From positions 41,813-105,812 of the forward strand of contig CAZWUJ010000012.1 in assembly GCA_964636705.1 (NCBI GenBank): a DNA stretch of 64,000 nt, in the 5' to 3' direction. The position numbers were made by a program, and so were the translations under genes. Under the pieces are notes generated by a model, which made no database searches, had not been told where the DNA came from, and saw nothing but the letters and a program-made list of their open reading frames with translations. Source of the stretch: VXRJ01 sp964636705 (GTDB taxonomy: Bacteria; Acidobacteriota; Vicinamibacteria; Vicinamibacterales; UBA8438). This document shows, piece after piece, positions 32,054-41,019 of this stretch. Each line of letters begins with the position of its first letter. Positions within the stretch are counted from its first letter, which is position 1.

Positions 32054-34216
32054 CTATTGCTGACGCAGCACGCGTTCGACGTTCAACACCCCGGGGACGG
32101 CGCGAACCACCTTGATCACCTTCTGCAAGTGATTCAGGTCGACAATGTCCATCGTGACGCTGATATGGCCGTGTTGCCCCTCGTCGGAGGACGCTTCCAC
32201 CTTCCGTATGTCGATCCGTGTCTCGGCAATCCGTGAGGTGACGTCGGCCAGAATGCCGCGACGATCCTCCACCTGGATGGTGAGGCAAACCGTGAAGGAT
32301 GCACCGCGATCCGCCTTGCCCCAGACGACGTCGATGCGCCGCTCCGGGTCGTACAACAGGTTGAGGACATTTGCGCAACTCGCGGAATGGACCGACACAC
32401 CCTTGCCGCGAGTCACATAGCCAACGATCTTTTCGCCCCGGATAGGGTTGCAGCAGCCGGCTCGGAAGACCATCAGATCGTCGAAGTCACGTACCTTGAT
32501 GACATCCCGGTTCGGTCGCAGGATCCGTCGCACCGCAGAGGTAACGGAACTCTCCTGCCTCGGTTCCTGGCGTTGCGTCTCCGGCACCAGTCGATCAAGC
32601 ACCTGCCGGGCCGCAACCTTGCCGTAGCCGACGGCGGCGTACAGGTCGTCCACCTTGGTCGCATTGAAACCGCTGCAAATCCTCTCCACGGCGGCCGTGT
32701 CCAACACCGCCTTCATCTTTAGCGCGAAGCGGCGCGCTTCCTTCTCGATCAGCTTGCGCCCGAGATCGACCGCGCGCGATTTTTCTTCGATATGAATGAA
32801 CTGCTTGATCTTGTTGCGCGCCCGAGTAGTGGCGACGAAACTCAGCCAGTCACGGCTCGGGTTGTGTCCCGGTGCGGTCACCACTTCGACAATGTCACCG
32901 CTCTGAAGATGGGTGCGCAACGGCACCATTCGGCCGTTGACACGAGCGCCGACACACGTGTTGCCGATATCGGTGTGGATTGCGTAGGCGAAGTCAATCG
33001 GGGTAGCGCCTCGCGGCAACGCTTTCACTTCCCCCTTCGGCGTAAAGGTGTACACCTCCTCCGGGTAGAGATCGATCTTGAGGCTGTGGATGAACTCCGT
33101 CGGATCGGGTACATCCCCCTGCCACTCCAGCAACTGGCGGAGCCAGAGGAAGTACTTTTCGTCCGCCTCCGCACCGAGGCGCCCCTCCTTGTACTTCCAG
33201 TGCGCAGCGATTCCTTCTTCGGCAATCTGATGCATCTGCTCCGTTCGGACCTGCACTTCGAAGGGAAAGCCCCGGTCGCTGACGACCGACGTGTGAAGCG
33301 ACTGGTAGCCGTTGGGCCGCGGCATCGCGACAAAGTCCTTGAACCGGCCCGGCACCGGCGACCACGTCTGGTGGATGATGCCGAGGGCCGCATAACAGTC
33401 GTGGACCGACCCCGTGACGACGCGTACTGCCACCAGGTCGTACACCTCATCGAGCGAGATCCGCTGGCGCTTGATCTTCTCCCGAATGCTGAATGGCTGC
33501 TTGATCCGACCCTCGATGGCCAGGACCGGCACGCCGGCATTCTGCAGCTTGTCCGTAAGCGTCCGCTTGAGCCGCGCCACGGTTCGGTCGGTCGCCTTGC
33601 GGCGCTTGTCAATCAGACTCCGCAGTGATTCGTACTCATCCGGTTCCAGTTGTCGGAACGCCAACTCCTCGAGCTCGTGCTTCACCTTGCTCATGCCGAG
33701 ACGGTGGGCTATCGGGGCGTAGATGTCGACGGTCTCCTGCGCGATCCGCCGCCGCCGCGGCTCGGGCAAGTGGTCGAGCGTGCGCATGTTGTGCAGCCGG
33801 TCGGCCAGCTTGACGAGAATGACGCGAACGTCATCCACCATGGCGAGCAACATCTTGCGGAAGTTCTCCGCCTGCCGCTCCTCCCGAGACGAGAACTGCA
33901 TCGCGCCGATCTTCGTGACGCCCGCAACGACATGGGCGATATCCTCCCCAAACAATTCGCGCACCTTGTCTTCGGTGGTGAGCGTGTCCTCCACCACGTC
34001 GTGCAACAGGCTGGCAGCGACCGCAACATCGTCTAGATGCATCTCGGCCACGAGCCCGGCCACTTCCAGCAAGTGCGTGATGTACTCCTCGCCGGAGCGG
34101 CGAGTCTGGCCAGCGTGCGCCACGGCAGAGAAGTCGTACGCCCGGCGCAACAGGTCGGTGTCGGCGTCGGGCTTGTATGCCCGGACCTGCTCGATGAGTC
34201 CGTCGAGACTGCTCAT
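32054..34216 (-). CDS. rel: Bifunctional (p)ppGpp synthetase/hydrolase
   Basis: Rel/SpoT-family enzyme controlling the alarmone ppGpp, 720 residues. The HD hydrolase domain is intact (YITHLLEVAGLV, SLLHDVVEDT), and so is the synthetase (RFKDFVAMPRPNGYQSLHTS; EVQVRTEQMHQIAEEGIAAHW). TGS (VYTFTPKGEVKALPRGATPIDFAYAIH is its core, of which 20 or fewer residues are diagnostic) and a C-terminal ACT domain follow, so it should both make and degrade ppGpp. The start codon directly follows the T tract of an intrinsic terminator, leaving no Shine-Dalgarno sequence. It converges with ridA. Confidence 0.95.
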   Translation of the reverse strand: MSSLDGLIEQVRAYKPDADTDLLRRAYDFSAVAHAGQTRRSGEEYITHLLEVAGLVAEMHLDDVAVAASLLHDVVEDTLTTEDKVRELFGEDIAHVVAGVTKIGAMQFSSREERQAENFRKMLLAMVDDVRVILVKLADRLHNMRTLDHLPEPRRRRIAQETVDIYAPIAHRLGMSKVKHELEELAFRQLEPDEYESLRSLIDKRRKATDRTVARLKRTLTDKLQNAGVPVLAIEGRIKQPFSIREKIKRQRISLDEVYDLVAVRVVTGSVHDCYAALGIIHQTWSPVPGRFKDFVAMPRPNGYQSLHTSVVSDRGFPFEVQVRTEQMHQIAEEGIAAHWKYKEGRLGAEADEKYFLWLRQLLEWQGDVPDPTEFIHSLKIDLYPEEVYTFTPKGEVKALPRGATPIDFAYAIHTDIGNTCVGARVNGRMVPLRTHLQSGDIVEVVTAPGHNPSRDWLSFVATTRARNKIKQFIHIEEKSRAVDLGRKLIEKEARRFALKMKAVLDTAAVERICSGFNATKVDDLYAAVGYGKVAARQVLDRLVPETQRQEPRQESSVTSAVRRILRPNRDVIKVRDFDDLMVFRAGCCNPIRGEKIVGYVTRGKGVSVHSASCANVLNLLYDPERRIDVVWGKADRGASFTVCLTIQVEDRRGILADVTSRIAETRIDIRKVEASSDEGQHGHISVTMDIVDLNHLQKVIKVVRAVPGVLNVERVLRQQ

Positions 34217-34249
34217 AAAAAAAGCCGGGCGCCCTCGTGAGCGCCCGGC
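34217..34249 (-). terminator. Intrinsic terminator of the tonB operon, abutting rel start
   Basis: On the minus strand a GC-rich hairpin (stem GCCGGGCGC/GCGCCCGGC type, 34224-34249) is followed by seven T (34217-34223). It lies 45 nt after the TPR-gene stop and its T tract touches the rel ATG (34214-34216). Confidence 0.85.
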
Positions 34250-34294
34250 CCTTAACGCCGCCGATCTTGTGAGGGGTGCGTGGACGCCGGACGC

Positions 34295-35284
34295 CTACTC
34301 CCCTTCGGCGCCGGCTGCCGCCTGACCGCGCGCCTCATCCTGAATCTGCTGGGCGAGGTCGCGCAACTCGTCCGCCTGAGCAATCAGCGCATCCTGCTCG
34401 TCGATGTCCTCGGTCATGTTCGCCTGCATCCGAAGCAGGATGTTCTTGTAGATGAGTGCGTCGACGTAGCGGTCGTTCAGCGCAATCGCCCGGTCGGCCG
34501 CCTCGATCCCAGCGAGGATGTACTCGGTCTTCTGGTCCTGGGTGATGCGGAAGTCACGAAACGCCTTCTCCCAGAAGAAGGTCGAGATGGTGTAGAAGGC
34601 CTCCGGGTTGTCCGGCTCTATCCGGGCGCGTTCCCGCAACGCCTCGATCGTCTGGTCGAAATCGCCGCTCCGGTTGTAGAAGCCGGCAAGCTGCAGGTAG
34701 ACCGTCGGGTCTTCCCGCCGCATGTTCCTCACCTCGAGCATGATCGCCTCGGCATCCTCGAAGAGACCCGACTCCTCGAAGAGCTGCGCGAGCACGAAGT
34801 AGTTGTCGGGGTTCGCTGGATCGAGCTGGATCATCTCCTGCAGCAACATCGCGCGACTGGTCGGATCGTTCATCCGGTCCGGGCCATAGGCTGACACCAG
34901 GTACTGCATCGCCAGCGTCTGGAACTCCGGGTTCGGGATCTCGTCCGCCGCGCGCCGGTAGTACTCGACGGCCTGTTGCAGGTACCGATCATTCTCCGGA
35001 TCGCCCCGGAAAGCCGGCGTGTAGAGGTTGTCGTAGGAGTTGGCGATGTAGAAGTACGCCACCGTCATCACCTGGGACAGCTCGCTCTCCGGGTCTGCGT
35101 CAATGACGTCCAGAACGTGCGAATACTCCTCGATCGCCCCTTCGTAGTCGCCCCGGCCGTACAGCAGGTTGGCTTCCTTGAAAGTGCGCATCGCGCCCAA
35201 CTGATCGAAGAAGGCGCAGGAAACCAGCGGCATCACGAGCGCCACGACAAGTGTCAATCTCAGGAAGGTGCGTCCGGTCTGCAT
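34295..35284 (-). CDS. TPR-repeat lipoprotein
   Basis: A 329-residue predicted lipoprotein: signal LRLTLVVALVMPLVSC with lipobox LVSC, then TPR-like helical repeats across most of the length (for example ANLLYGRGDYEGAIEEYSHV and QLAGFYNRSGDFDQTIEALR). It ends in a Gln/Ala/Glu-rich tail. It is the last gene of the tonB-exbB-exbD-exbD operon, 32 nt after exbD, so it may link the Ton energy complex to periplasmic or outer-membrane partners; this role is an inference. A strong terminator follows. Confidence 0.83.
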   Translation of the reverse strand: MQTGRTFLRLTLVVALVMPLVSCAFFDQLGAMRTFKEANLLYGRGDYEGAIEEYSHVLDVIDADPESELSQVMTVAYFYIANSYDNLYTPAFRGDPENDRYLQQAVEYYRRAADEIPNPEFQTLAMQYLVSAYGPDRMNDPTSRAMLLQEMIQLDPANPDNYFVLAQLFEESGLFEDAEAIMLEVRNMRREDPTVYLQLAGFYNRSGDFDQTIEALRERARIEPDNPEAFYTISTFFWEKAFRDFRITQDQKTEYILAGIEAADRAIALNDRYVDALIYKNILLRMQANMTEDIDEQDALIAQADELRDLAQQIQDEARGQAAAGAEGE

Positions 35285-35316
35285 GATGTTCTCCTCCTCG
35301 GCTATCGGCGGCCAGG

Positions 35317-35781
35317 CTAGCCGACCGGTGCAGCGCCGGCAGCGCGGCGCATGCCTTCCGTCACGATCCCCACCTTTTCGACCCCGGCTCCTCTCGCGGC
35401 GTCGATCACGTCGATGATCTCGCCATACGTGATGGATCCGGCGCCAGCGATGAACATGGTCTTCTCGCGCCGGGTCTCGAAGATCTGCCGCAGTTCCGAC
35501 TCCAGCGTCGCCATGTTCATGGGCTGCTGGTTGACGGAGATCCGGCGGTCCGCCGTGAACTCCAACACGATCTGACTGCTGTCGGTCGCGGCCTGCGCCG
35601 AACCCTGAGTCTCGAGTGGGAGGTTGATGTCCAGGCCGCGCTGTCCGAGGGGCAAGGCCGCCAGGAAGATGACGATCAGAACCAGCAGCACATCGATGAA
35701 CGGCGTGATGTTGATTTCGGAGTTCGCCGTAACCTTCTTGGCTCCGACGACCTTGTCCGCACCGTGGTGTTTCTTTGCCAT
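35317..35781 (-). CDS. exbD: ExbD/TolR-family biopolymer transport protein (second copy)
   Basis: Inner-membrane subunit of the TonB energy-coupling complex, 154 residues. One transmembrane helix near the N-terminus contains the proton-path Asp: SEINITPFIDVLLVLIVIFL. The periplasmic domain follows (IVLEFTADRRISVNQQPM...GEIIDVIDAARGAGVEKVGIVT). It begins 6 nt after the other exbD gene. Two different ExbD paralogues in one operon are known in several diderm groups; each may pair with one ExbB pentamer as a heterodimer (inference). Confidence 0.9.
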   Translation of the reverse strand: MAKKHHGADKVVGAKKVTANSEINITPFIDVLLVLIVIFLAALPLGQRGLDINLPLETQGSAQAATDSSQIVLEFTADRRISVNQQPMNMATLESELRQIFETRREKTMFIAGAGSITYGEIIDVIDAARGAGVEKVGIVTEGMRRAAGAAPVG

Positions 35782-35787
35782 GGCGAA

Positions 35788-36225
35788 CTATTCTCCTCCG
35801 CCGGCCGCGCCACCCAGCTCGCGCTCGGTGATCAGTCCGACGTTCTCAATACCAGCCCGTTGCAACTGATCCATCAGTTCCATCACGGCGCCGTACTGGG
35901 CGTTCGTGTCGGCCTTTATCAACAGTATCCGCTCCAGCTTCCGACCCAACGCCGTGTTGATGGAAGTGAGCAGCTCGCCCGGCGTCGTCTGCACGTTGTC
36001 GACGAAGTACCGGCCGTCCGCCGTCACCGCCACCACCGTGTTGTTGTCGTTGTCCGGCTTGTCAGCCGTGTTCGTCGCCTCGGGCAGCGTCAGCGTCACG
36101 CCCGCCTGCAACAGCGGCGCGATGAGCATGACGATGATCAGCAGCACGAGCATCACGTCGGCGAGCGGCGTGATGTTGATCTCGGAATTCAGGCCGTCGC
36201 CCTTGTCGCCAACTTGCATCCCCAT
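35788..36225 (-). CDS. exbD: ExbD/TolR-family biopolymer transport protein (first copy)
   Basis: A 145-residue ExbD paralogue with SEINITPLADVMLVLLIIVM (the conserved Asp lies in PLADV) and the periplasmic domain VVAVTADGRYFVDNV...RILLIKADTNAQYGAVMELM. It lies 89 nt after exbB and 6 nt before the second exbD. Compared with its neighbour it has an Asn/Asp-rich linker (ADKPDNDNNT), so the two probably have distinct contacts. Confidence 0.9.
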   Translation of the reverse strand: MGMQVGDKGDGLNSEINITPLADVMLVLLIIVMLIAPLLQAGVTLTLPEATNTADKPDNDNNTVVAVTADGRYFVDNVQTTPGELLTSINTALGRKLERILLIKADTNAQYGAVMELMDQLQRAGIENVGLITERELGGAAGGGE

Positions 36226-36314
36226 GGTCGTTTCTCCTCAGGTGAATCTCACGATCCGGCTGCGCCCGCTAGTCACGACGGACGCAACCGGCCGGATCTT
36301 CTGTTGTGCGAAGC

Positions 36315-36983
36315 CTACGACTTCTTGATGAAGTAGTCGACCAGCTCGGACGATGAGTTGTCCATCTCGACGGAGAAGTACTCGAGGCGTCCGGTCAGAT
36401 AGTTGAAGAACCAGACGGCGGGAATCGCCACGAACAGACCGATGGCGGTTCCCACGAGCGCCTCCGAGATGCCGCCCGAAACCGCGCCCAGACCACCGGA
36501 CCCGGTCGCGGCAATCCCCTGGAACGCGTTGATGACACCGATCGTAGTCGCGAGCAGGCCGACGAAGACAGCCGTCGATCCGATGGTGGCGAGAATGCCC
36601 ATGCCCCGCTTCAGGTCCGACGCCGTGAGCGCCGACGCCCGCTGAATGGCGCGGTGCACGCTGTCAACGACATCGTCCTTGTGCAGGTCGACGCCGCTGT
36701 CCTGCTGGAACTGGTACTCCTGGAGTCCGGCCAGCACGACCTTGCCAAGGTGGCTGTACTTGTAGTTCTTCGACTGCGAGATGGTGATCGCCTCCTTGAG
36801 CTTGCCGTCCTTCAGATGCTTCGCCACCTGCGGCGCGAACAGCTTCGACTGCTTCGTCGCCTGCATGAAGGTGAACAGCCGCTCAAAGAAGACGCCTACC
36901 GACGCCATCGACATGATTACCAGGATACCCATCATAAGCCTGACCGCCAGGCCCATCTGCTCCCAGAGTTCAAGAAAATCCAT
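36315..36983 (-). CDS. exbB: ExbB/TolQ-family proton channel protein
   Basis: Inner-membrane proton-channel subunit of the TonB system, 222 residues. Three transmembrane segments are visible: one near the N-terminus (LMMGILVIMSMASVGVFFER) and two in the C-terminal part (ILATIGSTAVFVGLLATTIG and ALVGTAIGLFVAIPAVWFFN). The segment between holds the typical cytoplasmic domain. The Thr/Gly-rich TIGVINAFQGIA region matches the ExbB signature. It lies between tonB and the two exbD genes. Confidence 0.92.
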   Translation of the reverse strand: MDFLELWEQMGLAVRLMMGILVIMSMASVGVFFERLFTFMQATKQSKLFAPQVAKHLKDGKLKEAITISQSKNYKYSHLGKVVLAGLQEYQFQQDSGVDLHKDDVVDSVHRAIQRASALTASDLKRGMGILATIGSTAVFVGLLATTIGVINAFQGIAATGSGGLGAVSGGISEALVGTAIGLFVAIPAVWFFNYLTGRLEYFSVEMDNSSSELVDYFIKKS

Positions 36984-37056
36984 CTGTTCCTCCCATGGGC
37001 CCCTGCTCGGCCCTCAAAGACTCCGTTGCAACTGGTTGAAGCGAACCGGACCCAAA

Positions 37057-37857
37057 CTACTGAAGCGTGAAGTTGACGGTCACCGTCATGATGACCGGCA
37101 CCGGCACGCCATTCAACAGCGTCGGCGTGTACTGCCATTGCTTCACGGCGGTAATCGCGGCTTCGTCGAGAAGCGGCACCGACCGGAGCACCTTGACATC
37201 GGTCACCGCGCCTGTGGGACCGATAACCGCCTCAAGAATCACGACGCCCTGCACGCGGGCCTGCTGGGCCACCGGCGGGTAAACCGGCGGAACGTCACGG
37301 ACCTTGGTCGGGGGGCTGATGTTGCCTCCAACACGCACCGGCTCCGGCGGCGGGGGAGGCGGCGGCGGCGCGCTGGGCAAGCCGCCGACGATGCCGGCGA
37401 CAACCCCACCAACCACGCCGCCTTCAACACCACGCGCCTGGGAAAGGTCGAACCCCGTTTCCTCGACGATCTGCTCCGGCGCGGCAATCGGCGCCGCGTT
37501 CGGGTTGACGTCAATGACGGGCGGCGGCGCCGCCTCGGCCGCAGCCGGCGGCGGCGGCGGGGGGGGTGGCGGCGGCGGCGGCGGCGGAGCGGCGACGAAC
37601 GCCATCATCGTCGCCGGTGTCGGCAGGGCGTCGACCGCCATCAGCGGCACGATCACGAAAGCGCCGATCGCCACGACATGGGCAATGATCGACAGCGGTA
37701 GCGTGTACCACTTCCGTGCCCCCACCTGCACGGACGGGTTCGCGATCTCCCCGAACATGACGATTTCCTTCTTCTTGGGCGGAGCGCCCTTCGAAGCCGG
37801 TGCGCCACTGGGTGATCCCTTCGACGGCGGATTCGTTCTCTGCTGTTTGTCAGCCAC
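37057..37857 (-). CDS. tonB: TonB energy-transducing protein
   Basis: TonB carries inner-membrane proton-motive energy to outer-membrane receptors. The 266-residue protein has a ~50-residue cytoplasmic N-terminus, one transmembrane helix (LPLSIIAHVVAIGAFVIVPL), a run of 14 prolines at residues 91-104, a second 8-proline run, and a C-terminal TonB domain (PPVYPPVAQQARVQGVVILE; AAITAVKQWQYTPTLLNGVP; PVIMTVTVNFTLQ). The pure polyproline stretches would need EF-P for translation. A Shine-Dalgarno sequence AGGAGG precedes it. It is first in the operon and has a consensus promoter. Confidence 0.93.
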   Translation of the reverse strand: MADKQQRTNPPSKGSPSGAPASKGAPPKKKEIVMFGEIANPSVQVGARKWYTLPLSIIAHVVAIGAFVIVPLMAVDALPTPATMMAFVAAPPPPPPPPPPPPPPAAAEAAPPPVIDVNPNAAPIAAPEQIVEETGFDLSQARGVEGGVVGGVVAGIVGGLPSAPPPPPPPPEPVRVGGNISPPTKVRDVPPVYPPVAQQARVQGVVILEAVIGPTGAVTDVKVLRSVPLLDEAAITAVKQWQYTPTLLNGVPVPVIMTVTVNFTLQ

Positions 37858-37910
37858 GGAAACGCCCTCCTGACCTGCTCAACGCGCGTATGCCGAATTC
37901 CAAGGCGGCG

Positions 37911-37938
37911 ATTATAGCAGGCCGATTGCTACTGTCAA
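37911..37938 (-). promoter_or_regulatory. Consensus sigma70 promoter of the tonB operon
   Basis: On the minus strand TTGACA (37933-37938), a 16-nt spacer and TATAAT (37911-37916), both hexamers matching consensus exactly. The start site should lie near 37904, leaving a leader of about 47 nt before tonB. The remaining 180 bp up to the pyrophosphatase stop (37939-38117) hold no feature I can name. Confidence 0.85.
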
Positions 37939-38117
37939 CGAACGGAAACCCCACCTCGCGCGTTCATTCTTCTTCGACACCAACGCGCCGGAAATGGCCC
38001 GCAAGGGTGTCGTTCTGCATTCCGAAACGGCCGACCGCCGATCCCATGGAACGGCGGGAAGGGCGGCATCTTAACCGCACCTCTCTCCAGCGTCAAATCC
38101 GCGGGCCACGGCTCCGG

Positions 38118-40226
38118 CTACTGCATCCAGGCAACCACAAGCGGGGCGAAGATCACGGCGACAATCGTCATCAACTTGATCAGAATGTTCAGACTGGGGC
38201 CCGAGGTGTCCTTGAACGGATCGCCAACGGTGTCGCCGATAACTGCGGCCTTGTGCGGTTCGGATCCCTTCCCGCCGTGGTGGCCCTCCTCGATGTACTT
38301 CTTCGCGTTGTCCCACACGCCGCCAGCGTTCGCCATCATCAGCGCCATCAGCACACCGGTCACGAGTGCGCCCGCCAGCAGGCCGCCCAGCCCGGAGATG
38401 CCGAGCAGGTAGCCGGCCACGACCGGCGCCAGTACCGCGATCAGACCCGGCACGACCATCTCCCTGATCGCCGACCGGGTCGAGATCTCGACACACCGCG
38501 CCGAGTCCGGCTCCGCGTCCCCCGACAAGAGGCCGGTGATCTCGCGGAACTGCCGGCGCACTTCGCCGATCATGGCGTTCGCCGAGCGGCCCACCGCATT
38601 CATCGTCAGGGCGGAAAAGAGGAAGGGGAGCATTCCCCCGAGAAGCATTCCAAGCAGAACGTTCGGGTTGTCCAATTGCAGGTTCAGAAGCCGCGGCTCG
38701 AACGCGGCGGCGCCCCCCGCCGCCGTTACCGCACTGTCGGCGGTGGTACGAAACGTGCTGAAGAGCGCAAGGGCGGTCAGAGCCGCCGACCCGATGGCGA
38801 AACCCTTCCCCATCGCCGCGGTGGTGTTCCCCACCGCGTCGAGCGCGTCGGTGCGCTCGCGGACATACGCCTCGCACCGGCTCATCTCCGCGATGCCTCC
38901 CGCGTTGTCGGCGACGGGACCGTAGGCGTCCACCCCCAGGCTGATGCCGAGGGTCGAGAGCATGCCGACCGCGGCGATAGCGATGCCGTACAGCTCCGCC
39001 TGCGCAAAGCTGAACCAGATCGCCAGGCAGATGACCAGGATCGGCAGCGCGCACGACATCATGCCCACACCGAGGCCGGCAATGATGTTGGTCGCGGGAC
39101 CGGTTTCCGACTGCTGCGCAATCCGGTGAGCGGGCGGCTTGTCCTTGCCCGTGTAGTACTCGGTGATCTGGCCGATCAGCACGCCCGCCGCCACACCCGC
39201 CACGACGCACCAGAGGACGGCGAACGGAATCTCGAGCAGGACGACCAGCGCGGCGGCGCCGGCGAAGACCAGAACCGACGCCACGATCAGGCCCCGGTGC
39301 AGCGCGCTGCCGATCTTCGCTTCGTCGTCGGTATTGACGGCGAACGTTCCGAGAATCGACGAGAGGATTCCGACGCCGGCGAGGAGCACCGGGAAGATAA
39401 CGAGACGTCCCTGCAGCACGGCGAACGACCCCTCGTCGACACCCCAGAGTGCGCTGGCCGTCGCTGCGCCGAGCGCCCAGGCAAGGGCGATCGACGAGAT
39501 GATGCTGCCGACGTACGACTCGAACAGATCGGCCCCCATGCCGGCGACGTCGCCGACGTTGTCGCCGACGTTGTCGGCGATGGTGGCAGGGTTGCGCGGG
39601 TCGTCTTCCGGGATGCCTGCTTCCACCTTGCCCGACAGATCGCCCGCCACGTCGGCCGCCTTCGTATAGATGCCACCGCCGACACGGGCGAACAGGGCGA
39701 TCGACGAGGCGCCAAGCGAGAAACCGAACAGCGACTCGACCGCGCTCGACCCCGCGCCACTGAGCCCGCCGTAAGCGAAGTAAAGAACCGCGATACCCAA
39801 CGTGCCGAGCGCTACGACGGTCAGGCCCATCACCGCGCCGGAGGAGAACGCCACGCGGAGGGCCAACGAGAGACTCTCGGTGGCGGCGTGCGTCGTCCGG
39901 ACCGCCGCGCTCGTGGCCGTGCGCATGCCGACCCATCCGGCTGACGCCGACAACGTCGCGCCAAGCAGGAACGCGACGCCGGTCAGGAGCGAGTTGCCCG
40001 GCAGGAACAGGACCAGGACGATGAACATGACGGCGACGAACCCGGCCAGGACGGTGTACTCGGTCCGCAGAAACGCCATCGCGCCGCTTCGGATCAGCGC
40101 GGCGATCCGCTGCATGCGGTCCGTGCCGGGAGCGTGGCTGTTAATCCGCCGAATCAGGAACAGGGCGAACAGAGCCGAGGCAATCGGCGCACCCCAGCCG
40201 AGCGCAAAGTACAACTGTTGTTCCAT
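38118..40226 (-). CDS. hppA: Membrane-bound K+-dependent pyrophosphatase (ion pump)
   Basis: Polytopic pyrophosphate-energised ion pump, 702 residues, about 16 helices. Catalytic motifs are GGGIYTKAADVAGDLSGKVE and DDPRNPATIADNVGDNVGD, then NAGGVWDNAKKYIE and AAVIGDTVGDPFKDTSGP. The K+-dependence position reads GNTTAAMGKGFAIGSAAL: Ala where K+-independent pumps have Lys. The pump-specificity Glu sits in GADLFESYVGS, the position typical of Na+-pumping enzymes, instead of one turn later as in plant H+ pumps. So a Na+ (or Na+/H+) pump is favoured over the default H+ label. It has a GAGGAG Shine-Dalgarno sequence. Confidence 0.92.
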   Translation of the reverse strand: MEQQLYFALGWGAPIASALFALFLIRRINSHAPGTDRMQRIAALIRSGAMAFLRTEYTVLAGFVAVMFIVLVLFLPGNSLLTGVAFLLGATLSASAGWVGMRTATSAAVRTTHAATESLSLALRVAFSSGAVMGLTVVALGTLGIAVLYFAYGGLSGAGSSAVESLFGFSLGASSIALFARVGGGIYTKAADVAGDLSGKVEAGIPEDDPRNPATIADNVGDNVGDVAGMGADLFESYVGSIISSIALAWALGAATASALWGVDEGSFAVLQGRLVIFPVLLAGVGILSSILGTFAVNTDDEAKIGSALHRGLIVASVLVFAGAAALVVLLEIPFAVLWCVVAGVAAGVLIGQITEYYTGKDKPPAHRIAQQSETGPATNIIAGLGVGMMSCALPILVICLAIWFSFAQAELYGIAIAAVGMLSTLGISLGVDAYGPVADNAGGIAEMSRCEAYVRERTDALDAVGNTTAAMGKGFAIGSAALTALALFSTFRTTADSAVTAAGGAAAFEPRLLNLQLDNPNVLLGMLLGGMLPFLFSALTMNAVGRSANAMIGEVRRQFREITGLLSGDAEPDSARCVEISTRSAIREMVVPGLIAVLAPVVAGYLLGISGLGGLLAGALVTGVLMALMMANAGGVWDNAKKYIEEGHHGGKGSEPHKAAVIGDTVGDPFKDTSGPSLNILIKLMTIVAVIFAPLVVAWMQ

Positions 40227-40303
40227 TTTCTCCTCGTTGGATACGGCAGGCGGCGCCCGCCCGCGCCAGAGTCCAGCAAACTAACTTGCCCTGCGGAAAC
40301 GTG

Positions 40304-40978
40304 TCAAGGTTCAACCCGGGAGCCCGATCCCTCTCGCCCCCACTCTTCCCGTTCGGTCCGGAGACGCTTCCCCAGCGCCATCCCGCCGGTCAGGAACACC
40401 TGAAGTCCTTCCTGCACGGTTAGCGAAGGGAAGGAAACGACCGACCGCGGGTAAATGTGAATGTCGCCGAAGTAGACGTGGTTCGTCGGCACGTAGACGG
40501 CAACGTGGGTCCATGAATCCCGCTCGCCGTCCGTCTCGCCGGCTCCTGCCCTCGCCGGCCCGTCGTCACCCTCCAGCCTGAACTCCTTGGTCAGAAAACC
40601 GAGCACCAGGCCGCGCTTCGGATCGTCCACCAGCACCACCCGCTTGAAGCCGACCTGCGTGTCCGGAGAAAAGGCGGTGACGAGCTGCTTGACGGTAGCG
40701 TAGACGGCCCCGAAGAGCGGCAGCCGCAGCAGCCATTCCTCGCCCCTGTTCAGCAGCCGGCCGAGGATTACGTTGGTCGCGAGGGCGCCGACCAGCACGA
40801 CGACGGCGCCGAGCGTCACGAGACCCAGGCCCGGGATTTCCCGTCCCAGCCAGCGAGCATAGACGGGGCCCATGACGCCGTCGATCAGGCCGAACAACCA
40901 GACAAACACCGCCACGCTGAGCGCAAGCGGCACGATGAAGACGATTCCGGTGATTAGATTCCGCCGCAACCACTGCAT
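40304..40978 (-). CDS. DUF502-family membrane protein
   Basis: A 224-residue protein with two N-terminal transmembrane helices (NLITGIVFIVPLALSVAVFV; LVTLGAVVVLVGALATNVIL) and a cytoplasmic beta-rich domain with the family features LPLFGAVYATVKQLV, DPKRGLVLGFLT and YVPTNHVYFGDIHIYPRSVV. DUF502 proteins are widespread but have no proven function. It lies between the pyrophosphatase and uppP genes on the same strand. Confidence 0.85.
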   Translation of the reverse strand: MQWLRRNLITGIVFIVPLALSVAVFVWLFGLIDGVMGPVYARWLGREIPGLGLVTLGAVVVLVGALATNVILGRLLNRGEEWLLRLPLFGAVYATVKQLVTAFSPDTQVGFKRVVLVDDPKRGLVLGFLTKEFRLEGDDGPARAGAGETDGERDSWTHVAVYVPTNHVYFGDIHIYPRSVVSFPSLTVQEGLQVFLTGGMALGKRLRTEREEWGREGSGSRVEP

Positions 40979-41019
40979 CGGTCTGCGATCTCCTACGGCT
41001 TTCGCAACGCCCCCCTGCC

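Noticed and set aside
37800..39944. Long open frames opposite hppA and other minus-strand genes (also 2415-3635, 36781-37701, 42834-44399)
   Set aside because: They are Arg/His/Asp-rich antisense shadows produced by high G+C; the opposite strand encodes recognised proteins.
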